Notes under the pieces: model-generated
Told to the model about the DNA's origin: nothing
Seen by the model: only the letters and a program-made list of their open reading frames with translations
Databases searched by the model: none
Assembly (NCBI RefSeq): GCF_947497695.1
Contig: NZ_CANMHM010000004.1
Coordinates: 140,474 to 204,473, forward strand
Reading direction: 5' to 3'
Origin: an uncultured Polaribacter sp.
Lineage (GTDB): Bacteria; Bacteroidota; Bacteroidia; Flavobacteriales; Flavobacteriaceae
Length of the DNA stretch: 64,000 nucleotides
Shown here: in pieces, positions 35,908 through 44,641 of the stretch
How positions within the stretch are numbered: the stretch's first letter is position 1
Layout of the letters: every line of letters starts with the position of its first letter
Made by a program: the position numbers and the translations under genes

Positions 35908-36666
35908 ATGGAAGCAATAAATGCAATTGTTATTGATGATGAAATAAATGCACGTGAAAACTTGGGTTATTTATTAAACGAATTTTGTAAAAACATTACA
36001 GTTATTGATGAAGCAAAAAATGTTGATGATGCTGTTGTAAAAATTAAAAAACACAAACCTCAACTTATTTTTTTAGATATAGAAATGCCTCAAAAAAATG
36101 GATTTCAACTCTTAAATTCATTTACAGAAATAAATTTTCAAATAATATTTGTTACTGCTTATGATAAGTATGCTGTTAAAGCTTTTGAAGTTGCTGCCCT
36201 AGATTATTTGCTAAAACCAATAGATATAGAAAAATTAATAAAAGCAGTAGAAAGAGCAACAATAGCTATTAAAAACAAAATAGAAAATAGCAGATTAACT
36301 CTTTTAAAGGAAAATAAAAAAACAGTAAAAAGAATTGCAATACCATACAAAAGTGATTATGTTATTTTAAATGTTTTAGACATTTTTTGTATTGAGGCAG
36401 ATAGAATGTATTCTATTATACACAAAAAAAGTGGTAAAAAATATATAGCCTCTAAAAAACTAAGTTATTATGAGGATCTACTTTGTAATGATGGAATTTT
36501 TAAAAGAGTACACAGGTCCTGGGTTGTAAACACAAACAAAATAGAAATGTATTCTAAAAAAGATAGAACAATTCTATTAGAAAATCAATTTAATATCCCC
36601 GTAAGTAAAAGCTATAAAGATAGTTTTGAAAAAACATTAGAAATAAACAACAACTCAGAAAAATAA
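35908..36666 (+). CDS. LytTR family response regulator
   Basis: A 252-residue transcription regulator. The receiver domain (about 1-120) has the acidic pair DD near residue 11, phospho-acceptor Asp57 in IFLDIEMPQ, and the Lys in LLKPID. The LytTR DNA-binding domain covers about 145-245 (KSDYVILNVLDIFCIEAD, FKRVHRSWVVNTNKI). LytTR proteins bind paired direct repeats about two turns apart; such pairs occur before the small gene at 34141 and before the lipoprotein at 37050, so these are the proposed targets. Confidence 0.93.
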   Translation: MEAINAIVIDDEINARENLGYLLNEFCKNITVIDEAKNVDDAVVKIKKHKPQLIFLDIEMPQKNGFQLLNSFTEINFQIIFVTAYDKYAVKAFEVAALDYLLKPIDIEKLIKAVERATIAIKNKIENSRLTLLKENKKTVKRIAIPYKSDYVILNVLDIFCIEADRMYSIIHKKSGKKYIASKKLSYYEDLLCNDGIFKRVHRSWVVNTNKIEMYSKKDRTILLENQFNIPVSKSYKDSFEKTLEINNNSEK

Positions 36667-36732
36667 GTATATTGTAAAAACTAAAACCAGTTAAAAAGTA
36701 ATTCTTTTTGAAACTTACACACTTTATAAAAC

Positions 36733-36906
36733 AGTGCCGAAAAAATTAACAATGAAAACGCCACAAAAGCAGTCTCATTTTCTACCAAAGCAATTAATGA
36801 TAGGCTTATATTACTAAAAGATTATTATAAATCTGATATTGGTTTTTATTATGAAGAAGTTAAACAAGGTACAAAAGTAATTTTAAAAATTCCATTTTCA
36901 GAATAA
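36733..36906 (+). pseudogene. Remnant of a second histidine kinase, C-terminal end
   Basis: An open frame with no start codon reads SAEKINNENATKAVSFSTKA, continues with a copy of the LytS kinase tail (LLKDYYKSDIGF, GTKVILKIP) and ends in a normal stop. It matches the last 56 residues of the intact kinase (35695-35862) closely, including an identical DNA run of about 32 bases. The N-box and all upstream domains are missing. It is a leftover of a duplicated or deleted kinase gene, or of recombination at this locus. Confidence 0.75.
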
Positions 36907-36956
36907 TATAGAAATCTAATATTATTTATTTTAATCATAAAAAACAAGAAAAAAAT

Positions 36957-37025
36957 TATTCGGAAACAAAAGCACTTCATTTGGAAATAAAAAAAACAGA
37001 TCTATAATTGTTATCTTTAATTTTA
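36957..37025 (+). promoter_or_regulatory. Candidate LytTR operator and promoter, site 2
   Basis: TATTCGGAAA (36957-36966) and CATTTGGAAA (36978-36987) are direct repeats exactly 21 bp apart. A -7-like TAATTTTA (37018-37025) starts 35 bp after the second GG, the same distance as at site 1. Confidence 0.5.
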
Positions 37026-37049
37026 CAGTATAACCAAAAAACATCAAAA

Positions 37050-37838
37050 ATGAAAAAATTAAAAATAGTATTATTTTGTTTTGCTGTATTTGCTTTGGCA
37101 TCATGCAATGAAAAAAATGAAGAAATGGAAGAAGCTATGAATAATGCTCCTGGACAATTCACAGTAACATTATCAGCAGCAAATATTAAACAATTAGAAG
37201 TAAAAGAGGCTGTTAAAAGAGATGTTTCTCCATCAGAATCTATAACAACATCAAGTTCTCTAAAAGCAACATGGACAGAAGCTGTGGATCCTGAAGGAGA
37301 TGCAGTAACTTATGATGTATATGTAAATGGCACATTAACAAAAAGTGATTTAACTGATAAAGAAGCAACTATTTCTTTCACTTCAGATGCAAAAGTTACA
37401 GTGAAGGTTGTTGCAAAAGACGCTAATGGAGCAACAACATCAGCAGAAGCTGTAAATAATACTCCTGGATCTTTTTCAGTTACTTTAACAGAGGCTAACA
37501 CAGCAGAATTTGTAGAACTTGTTAAAGTCAAAAAATCTGTTACACCTATTAAAGAAGCAGTATCTAGAAATAAAAATTTAGATGTGACTTGGACAGAAGC
37601 TGTTGACTCTGATGGAGATGCTGTCACCTACAATGTTTATGTAAATAGCACGCTTACTAAAAGCAACCTAACTAACAGAGAAACAGTTATTTCTTACAAT
37701 CCTAATGAAAACGTAACTGTAAAGGTAGTTGCAACTGACACTAAAGGGGCTACTTCTTCTGCTGAGGCTACTAAAACGCCACAATTGTTAATTGTAGATG
37801 TTACCAAAGCACCATCAAAATTATTATCTGCAGAGTAA
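37050..37838 (+). CDS. Lipoprotein with two FN3-like repeats
   Basis: A 262-residue lipoprotein; ATG at 37050 is chosen because the signal peptide begins there (MKKLKIVLFCFAVFALASC, lipobox ALASC). Two tandem units of about 110 residues follow, each with the run TWTEAVD..GDAVTY.VYVN and ending VTVKVVA.D..GAT.SAEA, typical of fibronectin-III/Ig-like beta domains. It likely sits on the cell surface or in the periplasm. It is probably controlled by the adjacent two-component system through the tandem motif upstream. A terminator follows. Confidence 0.8.
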   Translation: MKKLKIVLFCFAVFALASCNEKNEEMEEAMNNAPGQFTVTLSAANIKQLEVKEAVKRDVSPSESITTSSSLKATWTEAVDPEGDAVTYDVYVNGTLTKSDLTDKEATISFTSDAKVTVKVVAKDANGATTSAEAVNNTPGSFSVTLTEANTAEFVELVKVKKSVTPIKEAVSRNKNLDVTWTEAVDSDGDAVTYNVYVNSTLTKSNLTNRETVISYNPNENVTVKVVATDTKGATSSAEATKTPQLLIVDVTKAPSKLLSAE

Positions 37839-37873
37839 AAACTATTTATCTGTATTTTTAAAAATAAAACAAA

Positions 37874-37902
37874 AAAACTCCGTTTTAAAAACGGAGTTTT
37901 TT
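37874..37902 (+). terminator. Terminator of the FN3-like lipoprotein gene
   Basis: AAACTCCGTTTT with its complement forms a long stem with a tiny loop, followed by T7, about 35 bp after the stop. Confidence 0.85.
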
Positions 37903-37984
37903 TGTTGTAAAAAATGTGAAAAATAAATTAAAATGATACTATTAATTTATTATGTTTAATTTTATCAAAAAATAAGATACTTTT

Positions 37985-38509
37985 TTGAAAACCTATAATA
38001 AAACCAACTTCTTTAAACATACTTTTTGCGAATTTAAACAAGTTGATGATTTTCAATTTCCAGAAAACACCAATTATAAAAGTAAATCTGAAAGCATGTA
38101 TTTTTATGCTGATGAAGGTGTTTATAGAAAATCAAATCATTGGGGAAGAGTTGCCAATTGTAGATGGAAACTATTCACTAAAGATACGTATAAGAACCAA
38201 CAAACTGTAATTGGTTTTGCAAAGTGGACAGACTTCTACCCCATCAACTCAAAAGAAAAAATATTTTTTATTGATGTTGATTTTGAAGAAAAAACAGCTA
38301 AAATTCAACCTAAAAAAGAATTACTAAATCATTATCTATTTACATTTTCTGAGGCCCAAAATAAAATAAAGCAAATAACTCATTTATTTAAAGATGATAA
38401 ATGGGCAAAATATTTTGACTTAGAATTAAATGATATTCGTTTAAAAATAATATCCGCATTTATTAATTCTGATAAAACACTCCAAGAAATAAAGCAAAGT
38501 TTCAAATAA
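37985..38509 (+). CDS. Conserved hypothetical protein, 174 aa
   Basis: A soluble protein of 174 residues. The start is a TTG at 37985: an in-frame stop lies just 10 bp upstream and the next ATG would remove 40 residues, including the aromatic-rich N-terminus. Composition is rich in Lys, Phe and Trp (SNHWGRVANCRWKLF), with no signal peptide or membrane helix. I do not recognise the family. It stands before the NADH dehydrogenase gene with a 73-bp gap. Confidence 0.6.
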   Translation: MKTYNKTNFFKHTFCEFKQVDDFQFPENTNYKSKSESMYFYADEGVYRKSNHWGRVANCRWKLFTKDTYKNQQTVIGFAKWTDFYPINSKEKIFFIDVDFEEKTAKIQPKKELLNHYLFTFSEAQNKIKQITHLFKDDKWAKYFDLELNDIRLKIISAFINSDKTLQEIKQSFK

Positions 38510-38582
38510 GAAATCATCGCTTTTCAGTAAATTTGTAATTCTAAAAACCTATCAATCCAATTATCTAAACATCTCAAAAAAA

Positions 38583-39878
38583 ATGAACATTCCACAAACT
38601 AGTTTTCCAAGAATTGTAATTATTGGTGGTGGTTTTGCTGGTTTAGCTGCTGCTAAAGGACTTGAAGAGCAAGAATTACAAGTTGTATTGATAGACAAAC
38701 ACAACTATCATACATTTCAACCTTTGCTATACCAAGTTGCAACTGGTGGTTTAGAACCAGATTCTATTGCTTTCCCCCTAAGAAAACGTTTTAATGATGT
38801 AGATAATTTCTTTTTTAGACTTGCAGAAGTTTCTAAAATTAATCCTGACAAAAAAGAAATTGAAACCTCTATTGGAAACTTAGAATATGATGAATTAATT
38901 ATAGCAACAGGTTCTACTACCAACTTTTTTGGAAACACAAACATCCAAAAATTTACTATGGAAATGAAATCAGTTCCACAATCTTTAAACATAAGAAGTT
39001 TAATTTTAGAAAATTTTGAAGAAGCTTTACTAACCTCTAATTTAGAAGATAGAAAAGCATTGATGAATTTTGTAATTGTTGGTGGTGGCCCAACTGGAGT
39101 AGAATTAGCTGGTGCCTTGGCAGAAATGAAAAAAGGAATTTTACCAAAAGATTATCCTGATTTAGATATCAGGCAAATGAAAATCAATTTAATACAAAGT
39201 TCTAGTTGTTTGTTAAAAGGTATGAGTGCAAAAGCATCTGAAAAAGCAGAAGACTTTTTGATAAAATTAGGAGTAAATGTGTGGAAAAACCTGCGTGTTT
39301 TAGATTATGATGGAAAAAAAGTAACAACTAATGGAGAAGATCATTTTAAAGCAGAAACTGTTATTTGGGCAGCTGGTGTAAAAGGTGAAATAATTAATGG
39401 CTTACAGCCTAATTGCATCATAGAAAGAGCTGCAAGAATTAAAGTAAACGAATATAACCAAGTAAATAACCACACAAATATTTATGCAATTGGTGATGTT
39501 GCTTGTATGGCTTCAGAAAAAAATCCTTACGGTCATCCTATGATGGCTCAACCTGCCATACAACAAGGTAAATTAGTAGCAAAAAACATATTAGCAAAAC
39601 TTTTTAACAAAACCCAAAAAGCATTTATTTATAATAATAAAGGTGCTATGGCAACAATAGGAAGAAACAAAGCTGTGGTAGATTTACCAAAATGGCAATT
39701 TCAAGGAGTTTTTGCATGGTTTGTTTGGATGTTTGTTCACTTATTCTCTTTAATTGGGTTTAGAAATAAAGCCATTGTTTTTTTAAATTGGGTTTATAAT
39801 TATATTCGTTTTGATAGAGAAACCCGTTTAATTATTAGACCCTACAAAAAGAAAAATAAGTTTAGTTTTAGAGCTTAA
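38583..39878 (+). CDS. ndh: Type II NADH dehydrogenase (NDH-2 family)
   Basis: A single-subunit, non-proton-pumping NADH:quinone oxidoreductase at the inner membrane face. The 431 residues have two dinucleotide folds: FAD site GGGFAGLAAAKGLE (about 14-27) and NADH site VGGGPTGVELAGALAEM (about 162-178). YAIGDVACM is the conserved FAD-contacting motif. The C-terminus has a hydrophobic stretch (AWFVWMFVHLFSLIGF) that anchors the protein. Two small membrane-protein genes follow within a few bases and are likely co-transcribed. Confidence 0.92.
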   Translation: MNIPQTSFPRIVIIGGGFAGLAAAKGLEEQELQVVLIDKHNYHTFQPLLYQVATGGLEPDSIAFPLRKRFNDVDNFFFRLAEVSKINPDKKEIETSIGNLEYDELIIATGSTTNFFGNTNIQKFTMEMKSVPQSLNIRSLILENFEEALLTSNLEDRKALMNFVIVGGGPTGVELAGALAEMKKGILPKDYPDLDIRQMKINLIQSSSCLLKGMSAKASEKAEDFLIKLGVNVWKNLRVLDYDGKKVTTNGEDHFKAETVIWAAGVKGEIINGLQPNCIIERAARIKVNEYNQVNNHTNIYAIGDVACMASEKNPYGHPMMAQPAIQQGKLVAKNILAKLFNKTQKAFIYNNKGAMATIGRNKAVVDLPKWQFQGVFAWFVWMFVHLFSLIGFRNKAIVFLNWVYNYIRFDRETRLIIRPYKKKNKFSFRA

Positions 39879-39880
39879 AG

Positions 39881-40180
39881 ATGAGAATTATTAAGTGCCC
39901 TAATTGTGGTGTTTTTAGTAAAAACAAAGACTATTGCCAAGCTTGCAATACTTTAATTTCTGAGCAAAAAAAAAGAGCTTTAAAAGAACAAGCTTATAAA
40001 GACCAAGAAATTGCCAAAGTAACTTATGCTAAACAAAACCCAAATTTAGCAGAACGTTTAAAAAAACATCCAAATATCTTCTTTAAAATTATTGGCTGGA
40101 TTTTGTATTCATCTTTTATGGTTGTAAGTATTATTGGCTCTGGTTTAGCTTGGTTAATTGCTATGATTGCTGCTGGTTAA
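39881..40180 (+). CDS. Small protein with zinc ribbon and membrane helix
   Basis: A 99-residue protein beginning with a zinc-ribbon-like motif (CPNCGVFSKNKDYCQAC, two Cys-x2-Cys pairs), then a charged helix, and a C-terminal membrane helix (about 73-96). It starts 2 bp after the ndh stop and 1 bp before the next gene, so it belongs to that operon. No function known; a role connected with the dehydrogenase is guesswork. Confidence 0.7.
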   Translation: MRIIKCPNCGVFSKNKDYCQACNTLISEQKKRALKEQAYKDQEIAKVTYAKQNPNLAERLKKHPNIFFKIIGWILYSSFMVVSIIGSGLAWLIAMIAAG

Positions 40181-40181
40181 A

Positions 40182-40535
40182 ATGAAAAATATTTTATCCA
40201 AATACATATTAACCTCATGCTTAATAGGTAGTTTTATTTATTTATCTAACTATTTTAATTTTTTATTACCAAGAATTGTTCGCTTTTATGTAAACGATTT
40301 TTTAATTATTCCTATTGTACTTTTTATCTGTTTACTAGTTCTAAAAAAGACAAAAAATGATACTAATTACAAAATTAAACTACCAATTATTTTGTATGTC
40401 TGTGTTTTATACAGTGTATTATTTGAATTTGTTTTCCCTGAATATTTAACAAGATATACCAAAGATTATATAGATATTATTTTATATTTTTTAGGAGGAA
40501 TAGTATTCTACAAACTCCAAAAAAAATCCGATTGA
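40182..40535 (+). CDS. Small multi-helix membrane protein
   Basis: A protein of 117 residues from the ATG at 40182, which immediately follows the previous stop; an ATG at 40167 would overlap the upstream gene. It has about four hydrophobic helices (ILTSCLIGSFIYLSNYF, FLIIPIVLFICLLVL, PIILYVCVLYSVLFEF, IDIILYFLGGIVFY), a VanZ-like or lipid-associated layout without catalytic residues I can name. It is the last gene of the ndh operon. Confidence 0.65.
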   Translation: MKNILSKYILTSCLIGSFIYLSNYFNFLLPRIVRFYVNDFLIIPIVLFICLLVLKKTKNDTNYKIKLPIILYVCVLYSVLFEFVFPEYLTRYTKDYIDIILYFLGGIVFYKLQKKSD

Positions 40536-40607
40536 AAAAAAGATAGAATCAAAAAACACTACATTTGTTAAAATTTGTTTCGTTATTACTTGTGTTTAAA
40601 AACAGAA

Positions 40608-40636
40608 AAGCCCCAAGAAAAACTCAGGACTTTTCA
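40608..40636 (-). terminator. Imperfect hairpin after the COG4315-like gene
   Basis: On the minus strand AAAAGTCC and GGGGCTTTT can pair around TGAGTTTTTCTT with mismatches, about 60 bp after the gene's stop. Weak evidence. Confidence 0.4.
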
Positions 40637-40694
40637 AACTCAACTAACAAAGCCACTACACTTAATATAATAAGAGTTCTTTAAAATTTGTAAA

Positions 40695-41540
40695 CTATTG
40701 GGCTGCTGTTATTCCTTTATTAACAACTGGCCAAACTCCAGGACTTGGTACACTTAGCCCTTTAGTATCTCCCCTTTCTGTGTCTTGTCCAAAATAATAC
40801 AAAGGCCATCCTTTATATGTTAATTGTGTTTTACCAAAAACAGTTATTGTTCCAAAATCAGCAGCATCTAAAGTACTTGGTATTTCATCTAACGTAATTT
40901 CTACAATAGGCCAAGCTCCATTATTAGAAAAATCTGATTTTGTAAAGTTATTAGTGTTTTTTGCATCATTTTTAAAAGAATACATTGTTCTACCTGCAAT
41001 ACTCACAAAATAACTTGTTGCCCCATTACCTAGAGTATAATCGCCTAAATAATTTTTTCCATCATTTCCTATTAGTTGTGCACTTGCATACATAATAGAA
41101 TAATCTGGTTTTGCAATAAACCATACTCCACCTACTCCATCTCCATTCGTATCTCCTGCACTAGCATCATTAGCAAAAGAATACAAAGGCCAATTTTTGT
41201 AAGTTGTCTGTTTGCTACCATCTGCTCTTGTAATAGCACTAAAGTCACTACTATTTAAACCATTTCCTACTTCAATATTTTCTACATAAAATACTGGCCA
41301 ATTTGCTAAACAACCATCATTACAATTAGAGCTAACCTTTGTATCTTTAGAGAAAAAGTATAAAGAATTGCCATTAGCATCTACCAAAATGTCGCCTAAA
41401 CTAGCATCTGATGATAATTTAATAGTTGTAGTATCTACTATACTATTGTCAATATCATCATTGTTGTCATTACAACTTGCTATTGTCAGTAAAGTAATTG
41501 CAAAGAAGCCTAAAATTAATTTGTTTTTTAAATTTTTCAT
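40695..41540 (-). CDS. COG4315-like repeat lipoprotein
   Basis: A 281-residue lipoprotein (lipobox TIASC). It contains repeats typical of the secreted YxFxxD family (COG4315): NSLYFFSKDTKVSSNC, CLANWPVFY, KNWPLYSFANDASAGDTNG, RTMYSFKND, KGWPLYYFGQDTERGDTKG. Each W-P-L-Y-x-F-x-x-D unit is thought to build a beta-propeller or sheet-type domain. A C-x6-C pair lies in the first unit. Related proteins occur next to redox or copper genes, but no such link is visible here. Transcribed alone. Confidence 0.8.
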   Translation of the reverse strand: MKNLKNKLILGFFAITLLTIASCNDNNDDIDNSIVDTTTIKLSSDASLGDILVDANGNSLYFFSKDTKVSSNCNDGCLANWPVFYVENIEVGNGLNSSDFSAITRADGSKQTTYKNWPLYSFANDASAGDTNGDGVGGVWFIAKPDYSIMYASAQLIGNDGKNYLGDYTLGNGATSYFVSIAGRTMYSFKNDAKNTNNFTKSDFSNNGAWPIVEITLDEIPSTLDAADFGTITVFGKTQLTYKGWPLYYFGQDTERGDTKGLSVPSPGVWPVVNKGITAAQ

Positions 41541-41934
41541 TTTTTAATGTTTTATATATTTATAATTATTGTTGATGCAAATTAACGCCGATAAAGAGTT
41601 TTAGCTATTATAAAGGTGTATGAAAGGGAAAAACACCACCTTAAAAGGGAAAAAAAGCGTTATTTAAATCCCTTAATTTTATCAACTTATGTTAAAGCCG
41701 AATTTTAAGTCTTTAAACAACTCTTTTCAATAATTTTGCTAGACAACAAATTATACCAAATACAGCATCCATAAAAGAATGTATGTTTTTTATAACCTCA
41801 GTTATTAATTTCAAGAAAAACAATTGTAATTCTGCACTAAAAAAATAAATTTTGGTATTGTTCTTGCTAAATATATTTAAAAGTTTAGATATTTGAATTG
41901 GCAATACAACTGTAAAAATTAAAATATACATACA
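41541..41934. other. Intergenic region without a supported gene
   Basis: About 390 AT-rich bases. The only structure seen is a direct repeat AAAGGGAAAAA at 41633 and AAAAGGGAAAAA near 41643, about one helical turn apart, some 95 bp upstream of the COG4315-like gene. No convincing gene, tRNA or terminator. Confidence 0.5.
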
Positions 41935-42357
41935 ATGCAAAAAATAATTTTAATCATAGCTATTATTTTTACAGGAATATTTTTTGCAAATGCTCAAGAA
42001 CAAGATAACTTTACACTAACTGTAAAAATTACTAACTTAAACTCTAATAAAGGACAAATATTAATTGCCTTGTATAAAGGTGATCATAATTTTTTAAAAA
42101 AACGTTTTATAGGAGGAATGAGTAAAATAAAAGACAACAAAGTAACGTATACCTTTAAAAATATACCAAAAGGAGAATATGCCGTTTCGTTTTTTCACGA
42201 TAAAAACAACAACGGTAAATTAGACACTAACTTTTTAGGAATACCAAAAGAAGATTATGGCTGTTCTAACAATGCAATTGGTTTTATGGGAGCACCAAAA
42301 TACAAGGATGCAAAATTTGAACTAAACAGTCATAAAACAATTGAAAATAAATTTTAA
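41935..42357 (+). CDS. DUF2141 domain secreted protein
   Basis: A 140-residue exported protein: signal peptide to about residue 21 (FANAQ), then one DUF2141 beta-sandwich. Family hallmarks are FTLTVKITNLNSNKGQILIALYKG and the closing YAVSFFHDKNNNGKLDTNFLGIPKEDYG, where D-x-N-x-N-G-x-L-D looks like a calcium-binding loop. GFMGAPKY ends the domain. Location periplasmic or outer surface; function unknown. Confidence 0.9.
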   Translation: MQKIILIIAIIFTGIFFANAQEQDNFTLTVKITNLNSNKGQILIALYKGDHNFLKKRFIGGMSKIKDNKVTYTFKNIPKGEYAVSFFHDKNNNGKLDTNFLGIPKEDYGCSNNAIGFMGAPKYKDAKFELNSHKTIENKF

Positions 42358-42538
42358 AAGATTATTAAAAAACAACTTTCTTTTATGCGTATTATTTTCA
42401 ATTAAAATATAAATCAAACATCAAAAACTAATAATTTGCAGAGCTATTAAGTGTTTTTGATTTACCTTTAAGTATTTGGCAGCCTATTTTATTTACAATA
42501 CCAAATTAAAATCAGAACCACTTATAATATATTAGAAA

Positions 42539-43063
42539 CTATTTTTTAGGAGCTTCCATTACAGTGCCACATTTGTTACAAGTACGTTTTTTTACATCAG
42601 CATAAAAAGCATCAAAAATAACAGGCAAATCAACTTCAATATTTTCTAACTTAAATTTCTTTTTATACAACCTGTTTTCACAATTTTCACAATACCACAT
42701 TAAAGCATCTTTCATCTTTTTACTTCTTGGGTATTCAATAACCAAACCAACAGTATTTTCTTTTCTTTGAGGAGAATGAGGTACTTTTGCAGGTAATAAA
42801 TAAATATCTCCTTCATTTATTGCAACATCAATTTGCTTGCCTTTATCATCAATGATCTTTAAAACCATATCTCCTTCTACCTGATAAAAAAACTCTGGTG
42901 TTTCATTATAATGATAATCTTTTCTATTATTTGGCCCTCCAACCACCATTACAATATACTCTCCATGATCCCAAACCTGCTTATTACCAACAGGAGGTTT
43001 TAATAAATGACGATGCTCATCAATCCACTTTTTAAAATTTAAAGGCTGTACTAAATTGCTCAT
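42539..43063 (-). CDS. nbaC: 3-hydroxyanthranilate 3,4-dioxygenase
   Basis: Opens the ring of 3-hydroxyanthranilate to give the semialdehyde that cyclises to quinolinate, the NAD precursor. The start at 43063 (MSNLVQPLNFKKW) fits the family length of 174 residues; upstream in-frame codons look non-coding. The cupin iron ligands are in YHYNETPEFFYQVEGD (His, Glu) and VPHSPQ (His). A C-terminal rubredoxin-like site has CENCENRLY and CNKCG. It completes the kynurenine-pathway set with kmo and kynU at 44.7-47.5 kb, but a dispersed repeat separates it from the next gene upstream. Confidence 0.95.
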   Translation of the reverse strand: MSNLVQPLNFKKWIDEHRHLLKPPVGNKQVWDHGEYIVMVVGGPNNRKDYHYNETPEFFYQVEGDMVLKIIDDKGKQIDVAINEGDIYLLPAKVPHSPQRKENTVGLVIEYPRSKKMKDALMWYCENCENRLYKKKFKLENIEVDLPVIFDAFYADVKKRTCNKCGTVMEAPKK

Positions 43064-43159
43064 ATTCTTTAAGTTTTTAGTTTTTTTTGAGACAAGAACC
43101 AAGACTTTTAGAATTAAACACATTCTGTTTCTAAAAATCTTGATGCTATTAAATATTTT

Positions 43160-43243
43160 GGGCGTTCCCTAAAAAGGTCGGGCTTTTCGCTGTATCTTTT
43201 TGCAAAAAAGCAAAAAGGATGTCGCTGCAATCCCTAACGCAAA
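43160..43243 (-). repeat. Dispersed structured repeat, type A copy 1
   Basis: Runs from GGGCGTTCCCTAAAAAGG to CAATCCCTAACGC with pairing ends (GCGTT/AACGC) and a central hairpin CTTTTTGC-AAAAAA-GCAAAAAG. It is in inverted orientation relative to the copy at 59769-59849 and differs mainly in the central hairpin. Located between the DUF6500-like and dioxygenase genes. Confidence 0.8.
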
Positions 43244-43255
43244 TTTGTTATAATA

Positions 43256-43480
43256 TTAACTTTTTTGTTGTTCTAAAACCATTTTCTTAATCTTAACTGC
43301 CTTTTCAAAATGATCTAATTTGTGGGTTTCAATCCACCATTTGGCTACTTCCATTAACAAAACAGGATTGTCATTTTTGTTTTTGAAAAACGCATAAAAA
43401 GACACACCAACATTGTTCCCTTTTTTGGCTATTTTCTCATCACAAACTTGTATCATTTTTTTTACTAAAGTATTTGTCAT
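43256..43480 (-). CDS. DUF6500 family small protein
   Basis: A 74-residue soluble helical protein: MIQVCDEKIAKKGNNVGVSFYAFF followed by a charged C-terminal helix with VAKWWIETHKLDHF. The text through VGVSFYAFF fits my memory of DUF6500, function unknown. Its ATG overlaps the stop of the upstream gene (TAATG), so translation is probably coupled. Confidence 0.65.
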   Translation of the reverse strand: MTNTLVKKMIQVCDEKIAKKGNNVGVSFYAFFKNKNDNPVLLMEVAKWWIETHKLDHFEKAVKIKKMVLEQQKS

Positions 43481-43989
43481 TAATCAATACTAAAACTATT
43501 TAAAATTTTGTCTGATGTTTTTTTAAACCTTTCAAAAGATGCATTTGTAGCATTAAAAGAAAGCGAATACGCTTTGTTATCTTTAACATATAAATGTTGT
43601 TTTACTTTAAGAAACATCCCTCCTATTTTGCCAGTCCAAACTATAACTTGGTAATTAATAATACCATTACTTATGGTATTGTCCTCTAAAATTTTAACAT
43701 CTGGCAGCATGTTATGTATCTTATTTAAAGATAATTTTTTGTATGCTTCTAAAGAAATATTATCTCCTTTTAGCAGACTTACATTTAAGTTTATATTTTC
43801 TCTAAACGTTTCATTTTTTTCTATGGGAGATAAAATTACAAATGCAGAGCCACTAGATTCAGTGTCACTAAAAACCCAACTCTTTGGACATTCTATCTTA
43901 AAATTATACTTTTTATGAGTTGTCCACTCTTCTTGAGCACAAATAGATAACGAACTCATTATTAAAACTAATAAGATTTTAAATTTCAT
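43480..43989 (-). CDS. PsbP-like secreted protein
   Basis: A 169-residue exported protein: signal peptide to about residue 18 (SICAQ), then a single alpha/beta domain. YNFKIECPKSWVFSD near the start of the mature part and the closing YSLSFNATNASFERFKKTSDKILNSF are typical of PsbP/DcrB-like domains found in many bacterial envelope proteins unrelated to photosynthesis. It overlaps the DUF6500-like gene by one base. No specific role can be assigned. Confidence 0.7.
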   Translation of the reverse strand: MKFKILLVLIMSSLSICAQEEWTTHKKYNFKIECPKSWVFSDTESSGSAFVILSPIEKNETFRENINLNVSLLKGDNISLEAYKKLSLNKIHNMLPDVKILEDNTISNGIINYQVIVWTGKIGGMFLKVKQHLYVKDNKAYSLSFNATNASFERFKKTSDKILNSFSID

Positions 43990-44063
43990 CTTTTTATTAA
44001 ATTATTTTTATTAAAAATTTTATTTTTCACTGTATTTTAAAGGCAATAATACCACTAATTTAT

Positions 44064-44585
44064 TTACTCTTTAGCTAATGCTAACAATTTTAAAGTAGTT
44101 TTTAAATTTCTTGTGGTAGCAATTACACTTAGTTTATTCTCAATAAAGTTGTTTGTTAGTTTTGTTTTTCCAAAACCAGATTTACAATTTAAGTACACAA
44201 CATCATTGGCTATTTTGTATTGGTCTTCTATTCTATTTTTAACATCAATTGTAGTTTCTGCTGTTGGGTTGTATAGAAAACAAAAAGCAACAATTTTATC
44301 ATTTTCTAAAGAAAAAGGATAGTTTTTAATTATTTTTTCTAATTCTGTAATTGTTTTTACTAAAACAGGAATATCAAACCCAAACTTTGTTTTAATAACT
44401 TTATTTATAATTGAGCAAATTTCATTTTTTGTTTTTTCAGATTCTAAAATAATATTTCCACTTTGAATATACGTTTGCACATTTTTAAACCTTAAGGCAG
44501 CTAATAAATTGCGTAAATCTGCCATCAGAATTTTATTTTTTCCTGATACATTTATTCCTCTTAATAAGATGATGTATGTATTCAT
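44064..44585 (-). CDS. DUF1697 family protein
   Basis: A 173-residue soluble protein. The start at 44585 gives the conserved N-terminus MNTYIILLRGINVSGKNKI; codons further upstream run into a repeat element and are probably untranslated. TYIQSGNIIL and the C-terminal TRNLKTTLKLLALA are also family hallmarks. DUF1697 has a known alpha/beta fold but no known activity. Confidence 0.88.
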   Translation of the reverse strand: MNTYIILLRGINVSGKNKILMADLRNLLAALRFKNVQTYIQSGNIILESEKTKNEICSIINKVIKTKFGFDIPVLVKTITELEKIIKNYPFSLENDKIVAFCFLYNPTAETTIDVKNRIEDQYKIANDVVYLNCKSGFGKTKLTNNFIENKLSVIATTRNLKTTLKLLALAKE

Positions 44586-44641
44586 AACCCTTTTTAAACT
44601 TTCTTTTACTTTTATTAAAGCAACAACTTTTATTAAAGTGT

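Noticed and set aside
41713..41940. Minus-strand frame of 75 codons in the 41.5-41.9 kb gap
   Set aside because: Overlaps the start of the DUF2141 gene, has odd Cys/Ile-rich composition, no family resemblance and no promoter match.
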